Shown here: piece after piece, positions 1 through 4,482 of the stretch
Layout: every line of letters starts with the position of its first letter
Position numbering within the stretch: position 1 is the first letter of the stretch
Assembly (NCBI GenBank): GCA_964433905.1
Contig: CAYSSM010000027.1
Span: 1-7,681, forward strand
DNA length: 7,681 nt
Origin: CAYSSM01 sp964433905
Lineage (GTDB): Bacteria > Patescibacteriota > UBA1384 > UBA12157 > JAENIV01
Reading direction: 5' to 3'
Program-made: the position numbers and the translations under genes
Notes under the pieces: model-generated
Databases searched by the model: none
The model's input: only the letters and a program-made list of their open reading frames with translations
Told to the model about the DNA's origin: nothing

Positions 1-227
1 TTGGGCTCAACTTTAAAAGCCGCCGGGGCGATAAGGTCCAATACCGAAGCCATGCCTGCCTGGTAAAACTCGGGAATATTGACTCTGGTGCCATCCATTA
101 CCGACGCGCCGGTGTTGGCGGCGCCGCTCCAAAAATCCGATCCCTGTTTGGGAACCGGCGGATTGACTGGCGGCGGAGCCGCAGGCGGTTGGTTAGCCAT
201 AGGTTGTTGGCTAATGGGTTGATTCAT
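1..227 (-). CDS. VirB4-like type IV secretion ATPase, N-terminal fragment (runs off the left edge)
   Basis: Seen: an ATG at 227-225 opens a frame that reaches the window edge without a stop, giving 75 residues. Residues 1-30 are rich in Pro, Gln and Asn and look disordered. The stretch VNIPEFYQAGMASVLDLIAP (about 49-68), followed by AAFKVEP, resembles the segment that precedes the ATPase core in VirB4/TraC-like ATPases of candidate-phyla bacteria. The start lies only 2 bp after the stop of the TraC-like gene and has no strong Shine-Dalgarno sequence, so translational coupling is likely. Inferred role: cytoplasmic hexameric ATPase powering a type IV secretion or conjugation-like machine. The Walker motifs lie outside the window, so the call depends on operon order and the short N-terminal match. 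Confidence 0.68.
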   Translation of the reverse strand, partial: MNQPISQQPMANQPPAAPPPVNPPVPKQGSDFWSGAANTGASVMDGTRVNIPEFYQAGMASVLDLIAPAAFKVEP

Positions 228-229
228 TT

Positions 230-1009
230 TTACTCAACGGTGATATCTAATTTATTATTATTGCTGCCGAGATTGCCATTTTCCGCTTTGGGCATATCTT
301 CTTTAGGTTTTTTTTCAGCCGGTCTCATAAGTTCCGATTGAACAATATCTCCCTGAAGCTCTTCGGCGTCGGTTAATTTTTCTTTAGCCGCTTCTTCGGG
401 GTTATAAACGCCGTACATCAATTCAATTAATTGCTGAGTGTTGAGCAGCGCCGTGCGAATGCCCAGCGTGCCTAAACCGGACTGGATTACTTGAACGCGC
501 TGTTCCAACTCTTTTTTGTATTGGGTAAATTCTTCGGGTGTTAAAAGTCCTTTGGGTGCGGCGGGGGCGGAGAAGCCGGTCATTTTGGGCGCGCCGATTT
601 TTGGCGGCACCAAAAAAGGAATGACGACATAGAAACGTTTGTCCATTATATTGGCCAGATTAATCAACCGTTTAATAAAATCGATGTAGTCGTTGGTCTG
701 AATGCGGAGCAGTTCATTGGTTTGTTTGTTGGTTCTCTCCTGAAGCTTGTTTAAATATTGCGATAGATCAAGTTTTTTTGACTGCATCAGAATTTGAATG
801 GGAAAATCAAGCGAGTTTAAAAAGTTTTGATATTGATAAATTAAGGCGTTTTGTTCCTGCTCGCTTTTTAAGGCAAAATTAATTGAAGAACACAGCAAAA
901 TTTGGCGGAGGTTGCCGTCTTTTAATATCACCGTGCTTTCATGAATTTCCGCGAATTTTAATGCGTCTTGGGTGCTGCCGATTTCTTGGTTTTTTGTAAA
1001 TAAACCCAA
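230..1009 (-). CDS. TraC-like / VirB4 N-terminal-domain protein of a type IV secretion-type operon
   Basis: The product has 259 aa and starts with TTG at 1009-1007, with AAGGAGG four bases upstream. No other start nearby fits that Shine-Dalgarno sequence. Residues 14-75 (DALKFAEIHESTVILKDGN, then a strand-rich section ending in IQILMQSKKLD) resemble the N-terminal domain of VirB4/TraC proteins. Residues 80-120 look like a long charged helix, 125-135 (RFYVVIPFLVPP) like a buried strand, and LMYGVYNPEEA (197-207) is a turn often seen at the end of this domain. The tail from about 208 is acidic and probably disordered. There is no Walker A motif, so it is not itself an ATPase. It starts 20 bp after the prgI stop and ends 2 bp before the VirB4-like start. 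Family knowledge: such genes sit as a separate partner ahead of the ATPase in candidate-phyla bacteria. Inferred role: cytoplasmic-face component of the secretion complex. Confidence 0.75.
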   Translation of the reverse strand: MGLFTKNQEIGSTQDALKFAEIHESTVILKDGNLRQILLCSSINFALKSEQEQNALIYQYQNFLNSLDFPIQILMQSKKLDLSQYLNKLQERTNKQTNELLRIQTNDYIDFIKRLINLANIMDKRFYVVIPFLVPPKIGAPKMTGFSAPAAPKGLLTPEEFTQYKKELEQRVQVIQSGLGTLGIRTALLNTQQLIELMYGVYNPEEAAKEKLTDAEELQGDIVQSELMRPAEKKPKEDMPKAENGNLGSNNNKLDITVE

Positions 1010-1029
1010 AGAACCTCCTTAAGTAATTT

Positions 1030-1440
1030 TTACTTTATGGTTCGAGTATCTAACGCTTGCGCCAACTGTTCCAACTGGGATTTTTCAATATGTTTTTTTG
1101 GCGGTGGTGGGGCTATCTTTTTTTTGCCCGGTTTGGCCAGAATAATGATCGGCGCCAACCCTTGACGCTTCCAAAGGCGTATTTTTGGCCGTGAAAGATA
1201 AACCAAGCCGGCGCGGATAAAATGGGAAATCGGCTGATCCTGGATTTTTAAGAAAGTCAGCGCCAAACTGATCAGTGCGATAGGAATAGCCAAAACCCAA
1301 AAAACAAATGATGTTTTTAAAGATAGCAACAGTAAATAATCGATAATTCCGCCGACGAGCAAATACAAAAACTGGATTAAAGTCAGCGGCCCAATAATCT
1401 TGTCTTCCATGTCAATGTTTTGCGGTACTTGATACTGCAC
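1030..1440 (-). CDS. prgI: PrgI family inner-membrane protein
   Basis: The product has 136 aa and starts with GTG at 1440-1438, with AAGGAGG five bases upstream. The N-terminus MQYQVPQNIDMEDKIIGPLT is a typical PrgI opening. Two membrane helices follow (about 16-40 and 44-65), joined by a very short turn, then a conserved-looking stretch PISHFIRAGLVYLSRPKIRLWKR (70-92, joined here from adjacent parts) and a basic, proline-rich cytoplasmic tail (105-120) with PPPPKK. PrgI proteins accompany VirB4-like ATPases in Gram-positive conjugative elements and in candidate-phyla bacteria, where they are thought to be part of the membrane channel. The start overlaps the TAG stop of the preceding 48-codon ORF by one base (TAGTG), which suggests coupled translation. 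The assignment rests on N-terminal sequence, topology and gene order, which agree. Confidence 0.82.
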   Translation of the reverse strand: MQYQVPQNIDMEDKIIGPLTLIQFLYLLVGGIIDYLLLLSLKTSFVFWVLAIPIALISLALTFLKIQDQPISHFIRAGLVYLSRPKIRLWKRQGLAPIIILAKPGKKKIAPPPPKKHIEKSQLEQLAQALDTRTIK

Positions 1441-1586
1441 TAAAACCTCCTTAAAGCACTATCGTTCATTGTCAATGAGTCTCGCCCCTCCGAAGTCCGC
1501 ACTGCAAGTAGAGGATGTAATCCCTTTTGCAGTAAGGATGAAGGGGGGTCTTCCATGTCGATGTTCTGCGGCACTTGATACTGCAC
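1440..1586 (-). pseudogene. Truncated prgI copy fused to palindromic-repeat sequence (48-codon ORF)
   Basis: A GTG at 1586-1584 with a GGAGG Shine-Dalgarno four bases upstream opens a 48-aa frame. Its first 13 residues, MQYQVPQNIDMED, are identical to PrgI. Over those 39 bases only three differ from the intact gene, all at synonymous third positions (GTA/GTG, CAA/CAG, ATT/ATC). The remaining 35 residues (starting PPSSLLQKGLHPL) come from a palindromic repeat and have no protein-like character. The TAG stop overlaps the GTG of intact prgI by one base. The frame also stays open upstream from 1586 to the gap, so the segment could instead be the tail of a longer reading frame. Likely a remnant made when a repeat entered a duplicated prgI start. 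A translated leader peptide that couples prgI expression is the alternative. Confidence 0.5.
1485..1547. repeat. Imperfect palindromic (hairpin) repeat inserted before prgI
   Basis: The left arm at 1485-1507 and right arm at 1527-1547 are imperfect reverse complements. The innermost ACTGCAA/TTGCAGT is perfect, and the outer parts (CCCCTCCGAAGTCCGC against GGATGAAGGGGG) pair with gaps. The 19 bp loop (1508-1526) contains a further GGAT/ATCC pair. It lies exactly between the prgI-start remnant and the intact prgI start, so it is probably a small non-autonomous insertion. No transposase related to it is visible here, and its arms differ from those of the REP elements at 2283-3230. Confidence 0.55.
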
Positions 1587-1665
1587 ATTCCCTCCAATAG
1601 ATGCTAAAATCTTAAAACTACTTAAAATAATCAGAAGACATTCTTTTGCTGCTTCCTTGTCGAAT

Positions 1666-1765
1666 NNNNNNNNNNNNNNNNNNNNNNNNNNNNNNNNNNN
1701 NNNNNNNNNNNNNNNNNNNNNNNNNNNNNNNNNNNNNNNNNNNNNNNNNNNNNNNNNNNNNNNNN
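1666..1765. other. Scaffold gap of exactly 100 Ns
   Basis: The run is exactly 100 Ns, the usual placeholder for a gap of unknown length. MetK to the right lacks about 215 N-terminal residues, so if that gene is intact at least about 640 bases are missing. The promoter and any earlier genes of the minus-strand secretion operon should also lie here. Confidence 0.97.
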
Positions 1766-2280
1766 CGAAGTATTTAAATTCAAATACAAAATATTATGTT
1801 AATACCACCGGCCGCTTTGTTATCGGTGGCCCACAGGGAGATACGGGATTGACTGGTCGCAAAATAATAGTTGATACTTATGGTGGAATGGCTCGCCACG
1901 GCGGCGGGGGTTTTTCCGGAAAAGATCCAACTAAAGTTGATCGGTCGGGAAGTTATGCGGCAAGATGGGTGGCGAAAAATGTCGTTGCGGCAGATTTGGC
2001 CGAAAGATGCGAAGTCCAAATCGCTTACGCGATCGGCCGGCCGGAACCGATGTCGGTCAGAGTCGATACTTTTGGAACGGGTAAAATCGAAGACAGCAAA
2101 ATCGCCGAAGCGATTACTAAAGTTTTTGATCTTCGCCCAGGCCTTATAATCAAGAATTTAGACTTGCGCCGACCCATTTATCGTCAGTTGGCTGCCTACG
2201 GCCATTTCGGGCGCCCTGAACTTAATCTACCATGGGAAGCTACAAACAAAATTCAGGAATTAAAGAAAGCGATAAAATAG
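1766..2280 (+). CDS. metK: S-adenosylmethionine synthetase (methionine adenosyltransferase), C-terminal part, 5' end lost in the gap
   Basis: The enzyme makes S-adenosylmethionine from ATP and methionine in the cytoplasm, releasing phosphate and pyrophosphate. The visible 170 residues correspond to roughly residue 215 to the end of a protein of about 385 aa. Diagnostic motifs are TGRFVIGGPQGDTGLTGRK, IIVDTYGGMARHGG, the phosphate-binding loop GGGGFSGKDPTKVDRS, AARWVAKNVVAADLAERCEVQ, YAIGRPEPMSV, FDLRPG and AAYGHFGRPE. The usual loop signature GGGAFSGKD carries Gly instead of Ala at its fourth position, a mild variant. The catalytic Lys and Asp residues of this half are present. The first complete codon is at 1768. 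The N-terminal domains are in the gap, so the true start is unknown. The first REP unit begins 2 bp after the TAG stop, and no separate terminator is visible. Confidence 0.96.
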
Positions 2281-2282
2281 TT

Positions 2283-2333
2283 GTAGCTCACGCTTTAGCC
2301 TGAGTATTTTTAACAAGCTAAAGCTTGGACTAC
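2283..2333. repeat. BIME unit 1 (two facing REP hairpins)
   Basis: It opens with GTAG (2283-2286), then hairpin CTCACGCTTTAGCCTGAG, a T-rich linker, hairpin CAAGCTAAAGCTTG (2314-2327) and closes with CTAC (2330-2333). Read from either end, each half is GTAG, two bases, then a 14-base stem-loop with a GCTTTAGC core. The first stem carries one C:C mismatch. It starts 2 bp after metK and may act as its transcript end or as an RNA-stabilising structure. Confidence 0.85.
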
Positions 2334-2343
2334 ACAGGAGTTC

Positions 2344-2355
2344 GTAGCTCACGCT
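2344..2355. repeat. Broken REP half-unit
   Basis: GTAGCTCACGCT matches the first 12 bases of unit 1, then the sequence diverges (ATATGG) before the next GTAG at 2366. The 22 bp spacing between the two GTAG motifs looks like a local tandem duplication or a deleted BIME. Confidence 0.6.
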
Positions 2356-2365
2356 ATATGGTTTC

Positions 2366-2412
2366 GTAGTCCACGCTTTAGCGTGGGTTTAACGAACTAA
2401 AGTTTGGGCTAC
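2366..2412. repeat. BIME unit 2, 47 bp
   Basis: GTAG, hairpin CACGCTTTAGCGTG, TTTAA linker, hairpin CGAACTAAAGTTTG, GG, CTAC. The second stem pairs with one G:T wobble. Its left half is identical over about 28 bases to the left half of the unit at 3184-3230. Confidence 0.85.
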
Positions 2413-2422
2413 GGATAACCTT

Positions 2423-2469
2423 GTAGAACACGCTTTAGCGTGTTTTTGTCAAGCTAAAGCTTGAGCTAC
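2423..2469. repeat. BIME unit 3, 47 bp
   Basis: GTAG, AA, hairpin CACGCTTTAGCGTG extended by flanking AA/TT pairs, linker TTTGT, hairpin CAAGCTAAAGCTTG, AG, CTAC. Same length and layout as the 47 bp units at 2366, 3126 and 3184. Confidence 0.87.
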
Positions 2470-2479
2470 ATTATTTTTC

Positions 2480-2499
2480 GTAGAACAGGCTTTAGCCTG
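2480..2499 (+). repeat. Left REP half-site just upstream of the transposase gene
   Basis: GTAG, AA, then a perfect stem-loop CAGGC-TTTA-GCCTG. It ends 13 bp before the transposase ATG and directly abuts its likely -10 box. The protein could therefore bind its own promoter region (inference). Confidence 0.8.
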
Positions 2500-2500
2500 C

Positions 2501-2506
2501 TATGAT
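2501..2506 (+). promoter_or_regulatory. Likely -10 box of the transposase gene; leaderless transcript possible
   Basis: TATGAT lies 6 bp before the ATG at 2513. A start site about 7 bp after the box would fall on or next to the ATG. No good -35 box is present 17 bp upstream (TCGTAG, within the REP half-site), and no Shine-Dalgarno precedes the gene. Low and possibly leaderless expression fits a REP-associated transposase. Confidence 0.4.
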
Positions 2507-2512
2507 ATATTC

Positions 2513-3058
2513 ATGCGAGCAAATTATAAGCCAAAACTAACCAACCGTCCGAAGCATCTCAAACAGGATGATAGCTTTTACTTTTTTACTGTCAAAACAA
2601 TCGATGGTCAATGGTTTTTACGACCGGATAAATATAAACAATTACTGCTGGATATTATTAAAACTAAAACTAAGAAATTCGGTTTTTCTCTTATCGGCTA
2701 TGTGATTTTGTCTAACCACTATCATTTGATCGTTAATATAAAAGACGCTGATCGAATATCAAAATTTATCGGCGAGATTAACGGCACAAGTTCTTTTGCT
2801 ATCAATAAAGCCGACGATGTTACAGGTCGGAAAATTTGGTGGAACTATTATGATCATACGATTAGGGATGAGTCTGATTTCTTTAAACATCTCAATTATA
2901 TTCATCACAATCCCATTAAGCACGACGTTTCCAAAGTACTCGAATATCCGTTTTCCAGCTATAATCTATGGGTTAAAAAGAAAGGCAAGGAATATATGGA
3001 TGATGCTTTTGCCAAATATCCGATAGTTGATTTTATGACAGCAAATGATGAGTTCTAA
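2513..3058 (+). CDS. REP-associated tyrosine transposase (RAYT, Y1/HUH family, TnpA_REP-like)
   Basis: The product has 181 aa, a normal length for the family. It is a single-strand DNA endonuclease that recognises GTAG-hairpin REP sequences and cuts them through a 5'-phosphotyrosine intermediate. Visible motifs are the strand YFFTVKT (23-29), the metal-binding HUH motif H69-Y70-H71 in LSNHYHLIV, the family stretch WWNYYDHTIRDESDF (109-123) and the helix NYIHHNPIKH with catalytic Tyr129. All expected catalytic residues are intact. The ATG at 2513 is chosen because the protein begins in the usual way for the family (RPKHLKQDDSFYFF) and lies directly after the REP half-site, although there is no Shine-Dalgarno. 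The gene is flanked on both sides by its probable target repeats, a context that strongly supports the call. It shares the plus strand with metK but is separated by the repeat array. Confidence 0.93.
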   Translation: MRANYKPKLTNRPKHLKQDDSFYFFTVKTIDGQWFLRPDKYKQLLLDIIKTKTKKFGFSLIGYVILSNHYHLIVNIKDADRISKFIGEINGTSSFAINKADDVTGRKIWWNYYDHTIRDESDFFKHLNYIHHNPIKHDVSKVLEYPFSSYNLWVKKKGKEYMDDAFAKYPIVDFMTANDEF

Positions 3059-3102
3059 TACATTGGAAGTTGTCGCCTGCGGCTCAATCGCTTGCCGCGA
3101 AA

Positions 3103-3115
3103 AAGCTTGGACTAC
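3103..3115 (+). repeat. Right REP half-site downstream of the transposase gene (truncated)
   Basis: AAGCTTGGACTAC is the right end of a BIME without the left arm of its hairpin. It follows a small GCGGC/GCCGC inverted repeat (3079-3098) that belongs to no other unit. Together with the half-site at 2480 it brackets the transposase. Confidence 0.65.
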
Positions 3116-3125
3116 GCTATCACCT

Positions 3126-3172
3126 GTAGCCCAGCCTTTAGGCTGTCTTTAACAAGCTAAAGCTTGCGCTAC
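3126..3172. repeat. BIME unit 4, 47 bp
   Basis: GTAG, CC, hairpin CAGCC-TTTA-GGCTG, linker, hairpin CAAGCTAAAGCTTG, CG, CTAC. The first stem uses bases different from the other units on both arms while remaining fully paired. Confidence 0.86.
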
Positions 3173-3183
3173 ACAAGAGCTTC

Positions 3184-3230
3184 GTAGTCCACGCTTTAGC
3201 GTGGGTTTGACAAACTAAAGTTTGAGCTAC
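3184..3230. repeat. BIME unit 5, 47 bp
   Basis: GTAG, TC, hairpin CACGCTTTAGCGTG, linker GGTTTGA, hairpin CAAACTAAAGTTTG, AG, CTAC. The linker joining it to unit 4 (ACAAGAGCTTC) closely matches the one between unit 1 and the broken half-unit (ACAGGAGTTC). It may also help end transcription of the minus-strand NIF3 gene, whose stop lies about 45 bp away. Confidence 0.87.
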
Positions 3231-3275
3231 AGCAAAAACTTTGGCGATCCTAGAGCTCAAAAAGCGGTTAAATAA

Positions 3276-4220
3276 TTATTTTCTACGTACTCTAATTAGT
3301 CCAGAAATCGGAATAATCTTTATATTTTTATTAGCCAGTTTATCTAAGAACAAATTCATACCGATGGAATCGGAGGAAATGTGGCCGGCGATGACGACAT
3401 TGAGATGATGTTTTATAGCTTCATTGAGATCATCTTCTCTCATATGCATATCAATTACTGTGCCAACCCCGGCCTTAACCAGTTCGGCATACATTTCTTT
3501 TGGTCCTCCGGTGCCGCCGGTTGTCAATGCTATAATTCTTCCCGCTCTATTTTCTGGCGAACCGGCAAAAATCATCGGGCCGGCGCCAATCATCGTTGCT
3601 TCCTTATATTCGGGCACTTTTTTTAGGATTTCGATGACTTCGCCGACAGTTTCCGGTTTTTTCTTATCCATTAATTTCTGAACGAAAGCATTGATTAAGT
3701 TATCGCATGGTGTGTGAACGTTCATGATGGCGATATTTGCCAGACGGGCAGCGTCAATCTGTTGCATATGGTTTTCCGGTGAGACCCCGCGATTTACTTT
3801 GGCCACGCGTTCTTTTAAGATTCCTTCGGCCACATTAATCGGCACGCCTTGAGCGGCCATCATGTCTGCCTGCATGTTCATTACCGGCGCAAAGGCAGCT
3901 AAAGATTTGCCGATTGGATGATGATTGATAATGAGATCGATATCTTTATTTAATGCTTTAATCAAAGCGATTTCGCCGACTTCAATATCAATGCCGGCCA
4001 AAACCGTTTTTACGGATTTATTGAGATCGCCGAAGTGAAAACGGGTGTCGGCATAGGGATTAGATAATCTTTCGCGGTCAAAAAACTCTTTATCATCTTT
4101 AGATAAAGCGTTATAGGTCTTTTTTTCACGCTCGAGCCATTTTTGAACACCGCGTTTGCCCCGCGGGTCGGCGGCAATTCCCATTTCAAGAGCTAAGTTG
4201 TAAATATTTTTTATAGTCAT
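3276..4220 (-). CDS. NIF3/DUF34 family metal-binding protein
   Basis: The product has 314 aa from ATG at 4220-4218. An in-frame TTG at 4238 is less likely: it would leave a leader of only about 10 bases after the predicted promoter and lacks a Shine-Dalgarno. The family has a conserved two-metal site and is widely annotated as GTP cyclohydrolase 1 type 2 homologue or NIF3-like, with no settled function. Likely metal ligands are H100-H101 in DLIINHHPIG, the VHTPCDN motif (H169, D173) and the C-terminal VIAGHISSDSIGMN (H280, D284). The central TTGGTGGPKEMYAELVKAG fits the dinuclear-site fold. The first 65 residues, rich in charged helix with an internal GKRGVQKWLEREKK, are longer than in short family members. 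It is convergent with metK and the REP array and appears to be transcribed alone. Confidence 0.85.
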   Translation of the reverse strand: MTIKNIYNLALEMGIAADPRGKRGVQKWLEREKKTYNALSKDDKEFFDRERLSNPYADTRFHFGDLNKSVKTVLAGIDIEVGEIALIKALNKDIDLIINHHPIGKSLAAFAPVMNMQADMMAAQGVPINVAEGILKERVAKVNRGVSPENHMQQIDAARLANIAIMNVHTPCDNLINAFVQKLMDKKKPETVGEVIEILKKVPEYKEATMIGAGPMIFAGSPENRAGRIIALTTGGTGGPKEMYAELVKAGVGTVIDMHMREDDLNEAIKHHLNVVIAGHISSDSIGMNLFLDKLANKNIKIIPISGLIRVRRK

Positions 4221-4255
4221 AAGAGCATAAAATCTCAAATTTCAAATAACAAAAT

Positions 4256-4284
4256 AATATATCATCGATTAGAGAAAATGTCAA
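4256..4284 (-). promoter_or_regulatory. Sigma70-type promoter of the NIF3 gene
   Basis: On the minus strand, TTGACA (4284-4279), a 17 bp spacer, then TATATT (4261-4256). Transcription would start near 4249, giving a leader of about 29 bases to the ATG at 4220. There is no good Shine-Dalgarno in that leader. Confidence 0.78.
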
Positions 4285-4321
4285 AAGAAATAATGTAAGA
4301 TCGTTTGAAAACTTATCAAAA

Positions 4322-4412
4322 TGTCATTCTAAGGCTTCAGCCGAAGAATCTGGCGGTTCATCTGCCAACCTGCATGCGCAGGAGATCCTTCTCCTGACGG
4401 CTCAGGATGACA
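4322..4412. repeat. MITE-like element with about 30 bp imperfect terminal inverted repeats
   Basis: It begins TGTCATTCTAAGG and ends CTCAGGATGACA. The outer ends pair as TGTCATTCT/AGGATGACA with one mismatch, and the inner parts (CGAAGAATCT against AGATCCTTCTCCTGACGG) continue the pairing with small gaps. The total is 91 bp with a roughly 30 bp centre and no coding capacity. Repeats opening TGTCATTCTGAG or TGTCATCCTGAG are, from memory, widespread between genes in many bacteria. No flanking target duplication is obvious. Confidence 0.65.
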
Positions 4413-4444
4413 CCGACATCAGTTTTTATTTTTTTAATATCAAT

Positions 4445-4477
4445 AACCCCCACGACCGATGTGTTGGTGTGGGGGTT
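4445..4477 (-). terminator. Hairpin terminator after the DHH-type gene
   Basis: AACCCCCAC (4445-4453) pairs with GTGGGGGTT (4469-4477), and an inner ACC/GGT extends the stem past one bulged base. It lies 5 bp downstream of the minus-strand stop at 4483. The following minus-strand sequence (TTATTGATATT) is T-rich but not a pure T tract, so it is a moderate terminator. The stem core is the same as that of the terminator at 5763-5796. Confidence 0.7.
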
Positions 4478-4482
4478 GTAGG

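Larger units (their letters stand above)
2480..3115 (+). mobile_element. REP-RAYT element: transposase gene between left and right REP half-sites
   Basis: The left end is GTAG plus hairpin CAGGCTTTAGCCTG (2480-2499). The right end is AAGCTTGGACTAC (3103-3115), which matches the last 13 bases of BIME unit 1 exactly. Together these are the two outer halves of one BIME, with the transposase gene in place of the short linker. This parallels IS200/IS605-type elements and their small internally deleted derivatives. It may be the autonomous parent of the 47 bp units, or a transposase gene acquired inside a BIME. The right half has lost the left arm of its hairpin, so current mobility is uncertain. 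Confidence 0.6.

Noticed and set aside
1466..1478. Perfect 13 bp palindrome TCATTG-T-CAATGA as an operator upstream of prgI
   Set aside because: It is short, lies within the 48-codon frame beside the larger palindrome, and is linked to no promoter or regulator.
1657..1767. A TTG start at 1657 continuing through the Ns into metK
   Set aside because: The frame is only continuous because Ns cannot form stops. The gap length is nominal, and MetK needs far more N-terminal sequence.
2283..2469. CRISPR array
   Set aside because: The repeats are double hairpins with varying stems, irregular spacing and no unique spacers of constant length. They are REP/BIME units next to a RAYT gene, and no cas gene is present.
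3079..3098. GCGGC/GCCGC hairpin as a transposase terminator
   Set aside because: The stem has only five pairs with a 10-base loop, and no T tract follows on either strand.
4221..4238. TTG at 4238 as the start of the NIF3 gene
   Set aside because: It would sit about 10 bases after the predicted transcription start with no Shine-Dalgarno, while the ATG at 4220 leaves a normal leader.
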